Source: Parapristionchus giblindavisi
Lineage: Eukaryota; Nematoda; Chromadorea; Rhabditida; Diplogasteridae
Assembly (NCBI GenBank): GCA_943737045.1
Contig: CALSFV010000469.1
Coordinates: 48,586-112,585 of the forward strand
DNA: 64,000 bases
Direction of reading: 5' to 3'
Shown: piece by piece, positions 13,801-25,343 of the stretch
Position numbering within the stretch: the first letter of the stretch is position 1
Layout of the letters: the number at the start of each line of letters is the position of its first letter
Position numbers and translations under genes: made by a program
Notes under the pieces: model-generated
What the model saw: the letters and a program-made list of their open reading frames with translations, nothing else
What the model was told of the DNA's origin: nothing
Databases searched by the model: none

Positions 13801-15095
13801 TAAATATGATTAGAGTGATTACCTTTCTCCATATCTCTCATTTTGTTCAGCTTCAATTCCTTGATACAACATAGAGATAGCAGCATATACATCAGATTTG
13901 ATTGAACACATTCTACACCATTCCTATACAATAATAACTATAACTAGAAATAAAGATCATAAGACAAACCTTGTATTTGACTACAGAGATAATATCTGGA
14001 ATAGGGCAATGAGCTAGATGATCATAACATTTCATATAGATATCCTATAACACATTTAACTATACCAATACTTATATATGAAGTGATACCTGTAAATGAG
14101 CAGTGAGTCTAGCAATGACCAATGGTTTTCTTGATTCAACAAGGGACTTCTCAACCATACATTCTTGTGCTTGACCCTATATTCAATCATTAGATACAGT
14201 AAGACTCATCATATCACTAACCATAATCACATTCAGATAGAATGTTGTCGTATCACGATCAAAATCTAGCGTCGGAAATCTAGGAACAAACCTAATTACA
14301 ACATATAAAAAAGGGATAACTAACCGAGCTCCGTTCATTTCATCTCTAAGTACTTGGAGGGGATAGGCAGCATAACCAAAGTGTGTGAACGCTTTCTTGA
14401 TACCCTAAAGAAAAGAATAGACAAGATATATTATAAATCGATTAACCTCATCGTTTTCTCTTGGAAGTTCCGCACCGATTTGTGCATGAATAGCAGCTAG
14501 ATTATAGAGAACATTAGCAATTTCAAATTGTATATCTGTTTGATGAAGGACATTCTGTGGATCATGAAGACGATCATACCTAATATATGGTCAATCACTA
14601 TTATTTTATCCTACTTATACCTACCATGAATAGGTGATCTGAAGATCATTATTACCACCATCTAATGGAAATTGATTCGATAACAGCAACAACTTCAAAT
14701 AAATATTTTATATATAAAACATTCGATGGAAATCAAACCTGTGCGTAGTATTTCTTCATAATAGGAATGAGATCTTCTGATGGGTAAGGATGCATGATAG
14801 TCTACAAATAAGATGATAAATATCAATCAAAATAGAGGTACTTCGATCTTACATCTCTCATCTTGAGTAGTTCATCCATAGAATTCTCAAACTCGCTAGG
14901 ATCTTGTCCGTAATGTGATCGAATGTACTGAAAACAACTGTTGTACGTTGTCAGAGTAAAGTATGAGTTAATAAATATAACGCCATATGATAAACTTACC
15001 ATGAATAGTTTATCCTTGAAGCCAATGTCCTCGAATGCTGAATGAGCAAGTTTACATTCAGGTGCAAACATCGGAAATCGAGGCATTCCCTCCAT
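7887..15095 (-). CDS. PTPN23: HD-PTP/PTPN23-type BRO1-domain endosomal protein without a phosphatase domain
   Basis: A gene of about 30 exons running from ATG at 15095-15093 to TAG at 7889-7887. The N-terminus MEGMPRFPM parallels the HD-PTP start. It is followed by a BRO1 domain with GQAQECMVEKS, YGERLAFYEAAL, KKENDFIYHARVP and FNPLDPSVAGPELFRGLVP. Next comes a V-domain of coiled-coil helices (about 11,170-12,800) and a long Pro/Ser/Tyr/Gln-rich region (about 8,380-11,100) with repeated TVSN-QY-PP units. The last residues, DPNDPLNMIDPFWKTK, match the conserved HD-PTP tail (DPLxxLDPxW). The family acts as a non-catalytic ESCRT adaptor in receptor sorting at endosomes; its BRO1 domain binds ESCRT-III. 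I find no PTP domain and no HCxxGxGR motif anywhere between the Pro-rich region and the tail. Confidence 0.9.
9340..9500. mobile_element. decayed MITE fragment (TTA-target family)
   Basis: Lies in an intron of the HD-PTP gene. It shares the core CTACCG-AA-CTTT-ACAGTAA-TTCATGG-TCAT-A-GG-TTTCCA-T-GAGACC with the elements at 21820 and 44937. The right end ATGTAACGACGCA followed by TAA matches their termini. The left terminal repeat is not recognisable. Confidence 0.65.
12413..12617. repeat. about 52-bp tandem repeat, four copies
   Basis: Four diverged direct copies share TCAATACTACGGTA followed by TATACGGTAAT and an AGGAGAGGTA segment. They fill most of one HD-PTP intron, making it much longer than its neighbours. 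No coding role is visible. Confidence 0.75.
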
Positions 15096-15406
15096 TTTCA
15101 GTTAGGAAAAGTTAGTTTTCGTTGCGAAATCCAGCTGAAATAAGGATGAAATAGTGGATAAATGTTAGCAATGGTATGAATAAACCGTATGTAAGGTGGA
15201 ACGAACTACATCATTCAATCAATCGCTAGAAAAGAAGAAAAAGAAAGTGAAAAGTTGGACGATGAGTTTTCCAGACAGTCGGTTGGGCAAGTTGCCAAAA
15301 ATGATATAAATGCAGGAAGTCGTAATTTTAGTGAAGAACGAATCGTTTTCATTTTTATTATTTAAATTTTAATTCATTCTAGCCCACATCTAAATATTTT
15401 TCGGTC

Positions 15407-16010
15407 ATGTCGAATGGTGCTTGCAACACCTTCGACTGTATAGGTTCAATTCTATTCGTCTCGTTTCTATGGGGATCAACCAATCCATTTTTACGTCGTG
15501 GAGTGAAGAATACCGAGGAATCTACGCCTTCTACAGGTGATTTAAAATAATACATTAATTATTGGTTCTCGATCTTCGATCATCTTAAAATACACTAGGA
15601 TAAGCGATGTAAATCAATAGAAAAAAAACTTCACTCCAAATAGCAAATGCAGATATGTTTTCTATGTATAGAATCGACATATCCAAGACTGATAAGGCCC
15701 ATCTTGCATCTTGCCAAGCTCATTTCAAACTGGCGAGTGTTTCTACCTCTTGCTATTAATCAATCAGGATCGGTAAGAATTGATCAGACGAAAATGTAAA
15801 TGTATTCTAATTCAGATACTTTTCGTTGTCATTACATCGTCTTATCCTATATCTCTTGTTGTACCTCTTGTGAACTCAATCCAATTGGTTTTTACTGTGA
15901 TCGTTGGAGTAATGCTGGGTGAACGACTCACCTACCGTACTCTTGTCGGATGTATTTTTATCGCTACTGGAGTTACATTCATGTTAATTGATCAAAATAG
16001 AGATAGATGA
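15407..16010 (+). CDS. TMEM234: TMEM234-like small membrane protein
   Basis: Three exons (15407-15536, 15672-15772, 15816-16010) join in frame to 141 residues. The four membrane helices of the DMT/EamA-like fold are visible. Diagnostic segments are FLWGSTNPFLRRG, FLPLAINQSGSILF, VVPLVNSIQLVFTVIVGVML and GCIFIATGVTFMLI. They match TMEM234, a short conserved animal membrane protein. Its molecular activity is not known; in vertebrates it has been linked to kidney filtration structure. It is transcribed divergently from the HD-PTP gene across about 310 bp, which must hold both promoters. Confidence 0.9.
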
Positions 16011-16531
16011 AATTATTATTATTATGGCTATGTACATCATCGAAACGTTACAATAAAATATGCATGATTCTCTGAACGAAAATCTCCCGACAAAGAATTT
16101 GGGAGTGTGTTTAAGAGTCCGTCCTACTTCTCACAATTTACTGAAAACCGAACCATCGCATCACAGCGTTCTCATGACTTTCAAAGCAAGAACGACCGCT
16201 CAACATACAAACTCTCTCGAATACAATGGTCTCTCCTTTGTCTTGCTTTGGAAGAAAAATGGATTGGACCAGAATACTGTGGCATATTCTAGACCTGGAA
16301 TTCTGCACAATAAAATCATACTTTATCGAATCAATAACATTTTCCTTACGACAAACGAAAAAAAACGATGTACTTACACTCATTAATGCTCTTTTATACA
16401 TATACCGATCCCGGCTCCACCCATTTAACTGCGCGGGGATGGACACCACTCTTTTATATGCAAAACATATCGTTAAGTAGTTCTAATTTGTTTAGCAAAA
16501 TAAATAAATCAACATTTCATCACGAACCCAT
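16011..16531. other. intergenic, downstream of TMEM234
   Basis: Several overlapping open frames of 60-108 codons exist around 16060-16480, but none has a recognisable product, a splice pattern or support on one strand over the other. I regard the stretch as non-coding. Confidence 0.5.
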
Positions 16532-16633
16532 AGTGATCGAGTAATGATCTCACTTACCGTAATCTACTAGTACTCTAATTGCTATTGGAGCTACTTCATG
16601 CTTAATGATCAAAATGGGATAGATAAAATTATC
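16532..16633 (+). pseudogene. decayed duplicate of the TMEM234 last exon
   Basis: The stretch aligns with 15902-16019 (GATCGNNGGAGTAATG, CTCAC-TACCGTA, GCTA-TGGAG-TAC-TTCATG-TTAATGATCAAAAT). It carries several substitutions and small deletions that break the frame. It lies about 0.6 kb downstream of the parent exon in the same orientation, as a local tandem duplication would. Confidence 0.75.
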
Positions 16634-17669
16634 AATATGATAGCACACGAGTATGCATACTATACGGATAAATGTTTTCGGAAAATTTCGGAAAACAAAT
16701 CATGAATCAAAACCAGGGTCATAACCAGGGAGGGGAATGATAGTGGCCAGTAACAGCAAATGGTGAAGATTCATTTATCTGAAAAATAAAAAAAATGGAT
16801 AATAGTATTACGGTATACCAGCAGATTAAAAATCTAGAGTTGATTGTCTCCCTAAAATGAGAATCATCGAAAAATTGAGTTTTTCTAGACAAAAAAATTC
16901 GAAAAAAAAATTTTTTTTGAAAAGTCGGAAAATTTTCCGTTGAACTATTGATCGGAAAAACTGAAAACGGAAAATGTACAACCCAGGTATGTATGTACCA
17001 TTACAATCGAAAAACTGTAAAATACAACTTCGCAATATAAAAATATCTGAGCCCCGTTATTGAGAGCCGTGGAATTGTTGTTCAAATTAATTTAGTGTAG
17101 TGGGAAATTTCAACTACCGTAACTTTTCCTCAAATAGAAATTTGATTAAATTGTTAAAATCATCCCTTTTGAGATTAAATGTTATGTTTCATGTAGTCTA
17201 AACCCATTCGCGCACATCTGCCACGCATGAGGTTAACTTTCAGAGCGCTAGTTGTAGAATCTTGTTGAGATGTGATCTATTTATTCTGTGATATTATGCA
17301 AATGTCTACAAATTTCCATCATTTGCTAAGTTCGTGAGATGGAAATCGTGATACAACGTGCAACGGAAATTGTTGAATGACTAAAGTTTATCTGTACTAT
17401 AACCTGAGCGTCAATTCCTCCACGAGGCAGCAATGGCGTCTTAGTGTACTTTGTACTTTGCACCCGTTTCTACTATCTCGTCACAAGCACGATTTCTCTG
17501 TTTCTAATCATAACCTCAATTGACCTGTGATTATCACTATTCCTTTTCACTCTATCGCGTGTTCCTTTGAATATTTCCTCGTTATTATTGCTGCATCTGA
17601 ATCAGTTCACACCATTGTTTACTCCTTGTATCTATTCCACTTGACACTTTTCATTTAAGGGTACCAGCC
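16634..17669. other. intergenic, upstream of HADHA
   Basis: AT-rich, with GAAAATTTTC and TTTTCGGAAAA motifs around 16670-16960 that could be remnants of a repeat. The HADHA promoter must lie at the right end. No gene seen. Confidence 0.5.
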
Positions 17670-20600
17670 ATGCTCAGTCGGCTATCACAATGTCGTCTCT
17701 CCAGTAAGTTATTACTATTTATTTAGTTATTCTTTTTCGAAAAAAATGTATACCCACGTCGGCCTTACTATATTGATGATAGTCTGACCTTGCTAATTGT
17801 AGATCTCGCATCTCCCCTCTCAAGACACTTCTCTATGTCGCCCACTCTTTCAGCAGGTATTTATTTATTGTGACTTAATTTTGATTTATATCATATTTTA
17901 TAATGTGAATCATACGTGGGCAACCTTTGCCGCTGGTAATTAAAATCGGGTGGGTCTGGCGCAAAAATCGGGTTGGTTGGACTCAAAAATTTTATTTTTG
18001 AGCAAATTTTGTATAAAAACGTTTTCATTTTTGAGTAAATTTTGGCAAAATCGGGTGGGTCGGGTGCGAATACCGGGTGGGTCTTGTCGCTAGCGGCAAT
18101 GCCGCGCACGTATGATGTGAATAACGTGTATGAGTAAATAATGAACGTGTAGAAGATGGCAGAAGGGAATGGAGGCAATTATATTTGTTTTCATGATTAT
18201 ATTTGTAGGATCAGTAGCTGTTGAGAGAAATGGAGATGTAACTGTTCTCAAAATGAACGTTCCTGGAGCTAAGGTTAACTAATCGATAATCATGTTTATT
18301 TGAATGAATGATTTAGGAGAACACATTGAATGAACAACTCTCATCTGATCTTCGATCTGTCATTGAAGACATTGAGAAAGATGATTCAGTAAAAGCAGTA
18401 GTTCTTATGTCTGGAAAGTCAAACTCATTCGTAGCTGGAGCTGATATTGGTATGCTGAAGAAGGCAAAGACTGCTGAAGATGCTGCTAATATAAGCAGGT
18501 ACCATCAATATCATTGTTTTTTTTCTTATTGATTATACTTTCAGAGAAGGACAACTTCAGTTTGATAAGTTGGAGGGATTAAAGAAACCTGTAGTAGCTG
18601 CAATAATGGGAAGTTGTATGGGAGGAGGATTAGAACTGGCAATGGCTTGCCATTATAGAATTGCTGTTGCCGATAAGAAGACTCAGCTTGCACTTCCTGA
18701 GGTATCATATTGATATTACCTTGATATTCTTAGATAATGTTCGTGTAGGTAATGCTTGGTCTCCTTCCTGGTGCTGGAGGTACAGTTCGACTTCCTAAAC
18801 TAGTCTCTCTACCCAATGCCCTTGATATGATGTTGACTGGAAAGAAAGTCAAAGCTGATAAAGCTAAGAAGATGGGACTCGTCAATCAAGTAACATCATC
18901 ATCTATTATATCTATTCATTCATAACTAAACTATCATAGGTCATTCAACCACTTGGAGATGGTCTTAAGCCCGCTGCTGAATCTACCCATCAATATCTTG
19001 AGAAGGTAAGATGATGAATGGATTCATGATTAACAATATTGATTGATTGAGGTTGCAATTGAAGCTGCTCGTGATCTCGCCTCTGGTAAACTGAAGGCAA
19101 CCAAGGCGAAGGGATTTGTAGAGAAATTGACTGGAGCTATTACTACTTCTGCTGTTGTTCTTGATAATGTTATCATTAAGATGGCTAGAGATAAGGTTAG
19201 TATGTAAGAGATGTAACTATAATCAATCATATTATATTTAAGGTAATGAAGATGAGCATGGGTAATTATCCCGCCCCTCTCAAGATTCTGGACGTTATCA
19301 GAACTGGACTTGTAAAGGGACCAAAAGAAGGATTCCTTGCTGAATCAAAGGTAATTCCATTAGTCCTTATCTATTATATCTCATATTGATATAACTGGAG
19401 GCATTCGGAGAGTTGTGTAAGAGAAATGAGACTGCTGCTCTTATGGGATTGTTCCATGGATCTACTGAATGTAAAAAGACTAAGTTTGGTCAAGGTAAAC
19501 CAGTAAAGGAGATTGCTGTCATCGGTGCTGGACTTATGGGAGCAGGTATGACATTTATTCATTCATTCATTCTCATACATATCCATTGTAGGTATCGTAA
19601 ACGTATCAATCGATAAAGGATATCGATCAGTTATGCTTGATATGAGTGAACCTGGATTGGAAAGAGGAGTTGCACAGATTACATCACAAATGAATGGACA
19701 ACAGAAGAGAAAGAGAATTAGTCTACTCGAGAAGGAAAGGTACATAAACTACTTAACTCATTACAGTAATTTTGGATAAGAAACTGATGAAAGTTGTAAT
19801 TGACATCCGTGATTGTCTTACGGGGGGGGGGGTAAAGTATTTCCTTCCATAGTGAATGATTGAATAGAGTGGACTGTGCATACCAGTAATTAACTTATGA
19901 AATAAAAAGAAAAGAAGTAATTGACCCCTCCTGTGTATACCGTTGATACCAAAATGATCTCCCCTCCTTCCATTTGCATCGTCATCCCCGTGATCCATTC
20001 CCTTTCTCATGATGATAGTTAGTCTACAGTAAGATTGTTGTCTAGTCTAACTTATTCCACTTCAACTAATGGTTTTGTTATTGTATGAATATATGATTGA
20101 TTCTATTTAGATTCATGTCTAATCTCATTCCTACTACTAAATATGGTGATATCTCCAATTCTGATCTCGTCATTGAAGCTGTATTCGAAGATCTCGCTAT
20201 CAAGCATAAGGTCATCCAACAGATTGAGAGCGTTGTTAAGCCTGTAAGTTAATTATTGATCGGTAGTCTTTCGAGCAGAATTGATCTTTGATCTTTGAGG
20301 GTACCATCATTGCATCTAATACTTCAGCCATTCCTATTGCACAGATTGCCAAGGGATCAAAGAATCCTGAACAGGTATGAATTAATCAATGAATATTATT
20401 GATTTGATATGAATGGGAAGTTATTGATTAATTGTAGATCATTGGTATGCATTACTTCTCTCCTGTGGACAAGATGCAACTTCTGGAGATTATCACTCAT
20501 GATGGAACAAGCAAAGAAGCACTTGCTACTGCTACTGCTGTTGGACTTAAACAGGGAAAACTCGTCGTTGTTGTTAAGGTATCGTAATCTAACTACTCTT

Positions 20601-21739
20601 ATTGTACAGTATTCAATTACTCTAGTTACAGTAATCATATGATTGATTGCATTGTATTTAGGATTGTCCTGGTTTCTTCACAGTTCGTTGTCTTGGACCT
20701 ATGATGGCAGAAGTAGTTCGTCTTATGCAAGAGGGAGTATCTCCATCTGATCTTGATAAACTAACCAAACAATATGGATGGCCTGTTGGAGCTGCTACTC
20801 TTGCTGATGAGGTACGGTATTGCTATCAGTTATGAACATTCTATTGGAATGATATTGTTAATATAGATAGTATTGTATAGGTTGGTATCGATGTGGCTGC
20901 TCATGTCGCTACTTTCCTTGGTAAGTCATTCGGAGAAAGAATGAAGGGAGCTGATGGACTACTACAGGAACTTATTGATGCTGGATTCAAGGTATGCCTA
21001 ACTATTTGATCTTTGATCTCTCTCTGGTTTAATCTCTGAACCGTTATGAGACTTCGAAATAGATTATGTATTTTATTGTGAATGGGTGAGGTTGTAGTGA
21101 CTACTATTGAAAAGTATTGTAAATATTACTGTATCATGTTTTAAATTAATATATTTCTTTTAGGGACGTAAGACCAACAAGGGAATCTTCGTCTATGGAT
21201 CTGGAAAGAAGGGAGAGAAGAAGGTAACAGATATTTTCATATTATTCCTATATTATTATTATATTATTGATCTATCGATAAATCAACATTAATTTAGCCC
21301 AATGAGGAAGCCCTGAAACTCCTTCAGAAGTACAAGCTCGCTCCTAAGCAATCTGTGTAAGTATATCTTCTTATGTACAGTAATTGATTATGATCCATTT
21401 AGATCATCAAGATCAGATCAACAACTTCGTATTGTCTCTCGATTTGTGAATGAAGCTTTGATGTGTCTAGAGGAAGGAATTCTATCATCACCATCAGATG
21501 GAGATATCGCATCTGTATTTGGTCTTGGATTCCCTCCATTCTGGGGTGGTCCATTCAGATTTGTTGATCTTTATGGAGCTGATAAATTGAATGCTGATAT
21601 GAACAGGTACTGTATCCCTGAATATCGAATAGATTATTGATTGATTGATTTAAGGTACGCTGCTGAGTACGGTGTAGCATTCAAGCCATGTAATCTACTT
21701 GCTCAATATGCCAAGAGTGGAGAGAAGTTCTATAAATAA
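17670..21739 (+). CDS. HADHA: mitochondrial trifunctional protein alpha subunit (HADHA)
   Basis: About 18 exons give roughly 770 residues. The first 23 residues ([20 protein letters not shown]...) form a basic mitochondrial targeting sequence. The enoyl-CoA hydratase domain follows, with [26 protein letters not shown] and [17 protein letters not shown]; the Glu residues in GGLEL and LPEV are the expected catalytic pair. The 3-hydroxyacyl-CoA dehydrogenase domain has the NAD-binding motif [13 protein letters not shown] and catalytic His in [17 protein letters not shown]. The C-terminal helical domain contains [20 protein letters not shown]. It catalyses two steps of long-chain beta-oxidation in the matrix with a thiolase beta subunit, which is not in this window. 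Intron 2 holds an hAT-like MITE. Confidence 0.97.
17911..18114. mobile_element. hAT-like MITE copy 1, 8-bp TSD ATGTGAAT
   Basis: Terminal repeats CATACGTGGGC and GCGCACGTATG are flanked by a perfect duplication ATGTGAAT (17903-17910 and 18115-18122). Subterminal GCCGCTGG and GCCGCTAGCGGC motifs and internal AAATCGGGTGGGTC repeats are shared with copy 3 at 24051. It is inserted in HADHA intron 2. An 8-bp duplication is typical of the hAT superfamily; that assignment is inference. Confidence 0.92.
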
Positions 21740-21819
21740 ATAGATTGAGAATGAAAGTATACGGTAATTGTAATAGATGTAGTTGTATTGATGAACAGTT
21801 TGTTATATATTCATTGTTA
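21740..21819. other. HADHA 3' flank
   Basis: Short AT-rich 3' flank between the HADHA stop codon and the adjacent MITE; no clear AATAAA. Confidence 0.4.
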
Positions 21820-22101
21820 TGTGGTGTTACATTTTCAAAACGGGCGCACGCCGTCCTTCGAAATAGTGTTACATTCGGAAACGTCAACGTCAACTTTGAT
21901 TTTGAAGTATTTTGGGTCCCAAGCGGAAAACCCTTATTGTCAATTGGGATACGGTAAGAAGTTACCGTAACTATGGATCAATAATGGCTGACTACCGTAA
22001 TCTTTTACAGTAATTTCATGGTCCATCAGGGTTTTCCACTCGAGACCGAAAACACTTCAAATTTCAAGTTGACGGAGACGTTTTGAAAATGTAACACCAC
22101 A
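21820..22101. mobile_element. MITE, TIR TGTGGTGTTACATTTTC, TSD TTA
   Basis: The terminal inverted repeats TGTGGTGTTACATTTTCAAA and its complement are about 23 bp and perfect. They are flanked by TTA (21817-21819 and 22102-22104). The core contains GACTACCGTAAT and GGGTTTTCCACTCGAGACC, shared with the element at 44937 and with decayed pieces at 9340 and 48925. The TTA target points to a PIF/Harbinger-like origin. Confidence 0.88.
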
Positions 22102-23082
22102 TTAGCATTATTTCATTATTCATATATGTGTAGTAGTTAGTTCATTTATCTTCCTCCTATTTATTGGTACGAGTTGTATGATAGAGATAATACACTGCGA
22201 GTAGAAGTATAATCTCTGCCCCCTTCACTCATCCTAATGTACATCTATCAATTATATTGACACGGCGAATAAACAAATATTATTATCTACTTTCATATTT
22301 AATTTTGCATATAACATTTATCCACAGTAAAGTTTAAGTGTCTGAAGGAACGCACACATGAGGTGACATAGAAAAATTCCTGTATGTGGGATATAATAGT
22401 GCCAGACGACCTCAGTCATACACACCACAAAGTTTAAATTAGGTCTGAAGATTACTGTAGGAGAAATGTGCGGTAGGTTAAAAAATATTTCGGCTCACAA
22501 GAATCCAATCGACATGGGAGTCATTCCAACAGATTCCTCGTTCGAATGCAAGTAGCTTTTACACTGTTTTTAATCAGGACTTCGAACATTCATCATGAAA
22601 TCATCATCATAGTCATTATGAAAATAAGCTTTTGAATGTAAATTACGTTTCTCCAGAAGTTAAAAAAAATATGCTTACAATTAGATCGTTCTAATTTTTT
22701 TTGCTGTGTCACTTCATGTCAGTTCCAGTAGACTCATAATAATGTGAGAATGATATTTATGAAAACAAACAAATAAACTCTGTAGCATCTATGAAATAAT
22801 AAGGATACAAAATATGTGCGAAAGATTGGATGTTTGGGTGGTGTCAGATATATCAAACAAGTGAGTACAGTATAGTATGTATATATTATATAGATATTTC
22901 TAATTGGACGATCAACATCAAGTACCGAATGTCACAGTGCATATACAAAGACAATACTAACAATCACGGAGACATGCATGTACCTATATCTTATCAATCT
23001 ATAGATACAATTAATCAAATCAAATCAATAAATAAAAGATTCGACTAGCGAACAATCAACATCATGCCTATCCATTCCATTA
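22102..23082. other. intergenic, HADHA / TFG convergent region
   Basis: About 1 kb of AT-rich sequence without a supported gene. The 3' UTR of TFG must end in its right part. Confidence 0.5.
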
Positions 23083-25034
23083 TTATTGATGATATGGAGA
23101 TTGACGATAATCAGTTGGAGGACGAGCAAATGGATTACCTCCAACTGCACCCATTGATGGAGGAGGAGCAAATCCTGCTGTTGGAGGGAATGCATTAGGA
23201 GGAGGAGCTGATGTGAATGTAGGAGGAGCTCCGAATTGTGATGGAGGAGGAACATATTGAGATGATGGAGGAGCAAATGATGGTACACCTCCTGGTGGTA
23301 CTCCAAATGATGATGGATGTGGTACTCCACCCATTGAAGGAGGAGGAGCAATTGATGATGGAGGAGGAGGAACTGATGCTGTCTGTGGAACATATCCTTG
23401 AGATGTTGGAGGAGGAGGAGCAAATGATGTCACTGGAGGTGCTCCATATGATTGGCTTGGAGGAGCTCCATATTGAGATGATGGAGTTGGAGGAGCTCCA
23501 AGCTGAGAGGATGGAGTTGGAGGAGCTCCATACTGAGATGATGGAGGAGGTGGAGCTCCATATTGAGAGGATGGGGGAGGTGGAGCATATGATTGAGGAG
23601 CTGGAGGAGCATTGAATGATTGAGATGGAGGAGCAATTGTTGATGATGGAGGAGTTGGTTGATTAGGAGGAGGAGGAGCATACCCACCATATTGATTGTG
23701 TTGAGGAGGGGGAGCATATTGATTGGGTTGATGAGGAGATGATTGAGTGGGAGGAGCAGGAATTGGTTCAGCTATTGATTGAACAGGAGGAAGAGGAGCT
23801 TGAGCCTGAGGGAATGATGGAATAGATGATGGAGGATGATATTCAGGAATCTCTGAAGCAGCTTCTCCACCAAGATTGATCTCTTCTTCAACAACTGATG
23901 CTGATGAAGTGTCAGGTGCACGAGATTCAGTAATATGCTCATTACGAGAGAATGATTCCGATACCACCTGTAGAAAACAACATTAAAAATAAGCAAACAT
24001 TTGAATTGCTAAATAGTAAACTTTAGCGATTCAAATATTTACATTGCAGTCATACGTGGGCGAGCATTGCCGCTGGAAATGAAAATCAGAGGGTCGGACG
24101 CAAAAATCGGGGGGTCGGAAGCAAAAAAATGGAGAATTTATACGTCATTTTGAGTGATTTGTTTGGAAAATCGGGGGGTCGGGTGCCAAAAATCGGGGGT
24201 GTATTGCCGCTAGCGGCAGTGATGCCCACGTATGATTGCAGTGTTCTTTTCGCTTAGCAAGTTGTTATAAATGTTTCATATTTTCACCTGTTGATGGAGC
24301 GAAGGTTGAATGGTAGCCGGAGCAATCTCAGGTGGTGGAGAGATAAGAGCAGGAACGGGAGAATTCGATGCTCGCTTAAATAATAATAATGAAATAAATA
24401 ATACAGTAAAAAATTGTATGCAATAACTTTTCTAATCAATAAGCCCATTTCTGAACTGGAAAATACGAACCTGTTCTTCCTGAGATGAAGCATTGGCAAT
24501 CAAACTGGACAAATTCGCCGAGAGCTGATCGACACACGATTGGATGCATGAAAGTTGCTTCTGGATCTTGGCTACAGAGGCTCCAACTTCATTGTCAACC
24601 TAAATGATAGAACACTGTTATATCACACAAAAGTTTAATAGAGTACAATGATATAAATATAAACGTAACGTGCGAGGTTCATATAACCAGGAAACCATGA
24701 CAACGAAATCTATACTCACCGTGACTTCTAGGAAAAGCGATGATTCAGACGTTAGAGCAAGTAGAATATCATTGTCGTCGGAGATTGTGATAAAATCACC
24801 CTCTGAATAAAATATTCATGAACGGAACAAATGAAAAGATTAGTAAGATAACTCACCAGAATCTCTGTACTTCAGATGGATTGGAAGAGATGGCTTGATA
24901 GAGAAAAAGCGCTGCATCATACATGTTAGATCGTTGACAGAAACATCTTGGTTGTGTCGTAAAACGGTTTTCCTGATATCGTTCAGGAACCTGGCCTTGA
25001 TTATGATATTGTCCGACGTACCGTTGACAACCAT
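23083..25034 (-). CDS. TFG: TFG (TRK-fused gene) COPII/ER-exit-site scaffold
   Basis: A PB1 domain (MVVNGTSDNIIIKARFLNDI, MMQRFF, YRDSEGDFITISDDNDILLA) is followed by a short coiled coil (VAKIQKQLSCIQSCVDQLSAN). A long Pro/Gln/Tyr/Ser-rich disordered region has repeated SSQYGAPP units, and the end reads NPFARPPTDYRQSPYHQ, resembling the TFG C-terminus. The family forms oligomers at ER exit sites between the ER and ERGIC and helps cluster COPII carriers. I chose ATG at 25034-25032: it sits directly after an ATTTACAG acceptor, and the upstream ATG near 25152 would be out of frame after splicing. An hAT-like MITE interrupts one intron. The start lies about 310 bp from that of TDP2 on the other strand. 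Confidence 0.88.
24051..24234. mobile_element. hAT-like MITE copy 3, 8-bp TSD ATTGCAGT
   Basis: Terminal repeats CATACGTGGGC and GCCCACGTATG are flanked by perfect ATTGCAGT (24043-24050 and 24235-24242). Internally it resembles copy 1 (AAAATCGGGGGGTCGG units, GCCGCTAGCGGC). It lies in an intron of TFG. Confidence 0.93.
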
Positions 25035-25343
25035 CTGTAAATTCGATATTTTTTTAAATAAATAAAACAGAATTAGCATAAAACACACCAGAAGCACTTA
25101 GAAAAGCTGGTAAAAAGAGGCGTGGCTTAGAATTCCACGTCCTTCCATTCATTTTACGCAATGAGGTGTATGGAAATGTGTGCATTTTTAGTGCGTCTTT
25201 CTTGTGCGGCAATTTAAAATTTTCATTTAACAATGTTTTTTACAGTTGGGTCGTTATTTTTTCGCCAAATATTCCGAATATATCGCGCGCGCGAATATTG
25301 ATTATTTCAAGTTATTTCTTTTTTGACTTCTTTTCTTTGAAAG
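25035..25343. promoter_or_regulatory. shared TFG / TDP2 divergent promoter region
   Basis: The 309 bases between the two start codons must contain both promoters and any 5' UTR exons. A probable TFG 5' UTR exon lies around 25087-25155 (donor GTGTGTTTT, acceptor ATTTACAG). A CG-rich palindromic run ATATCGCGCGCGCGAATAT lies near 25280. No TATA box is obvious. Confidence 0.5.

Noticed and set aside
16060..16480. Four overlapping frames of 61-108 codons on both strands
   Set aside because: No recognisable product and conflicting strands; kept as non-coding.
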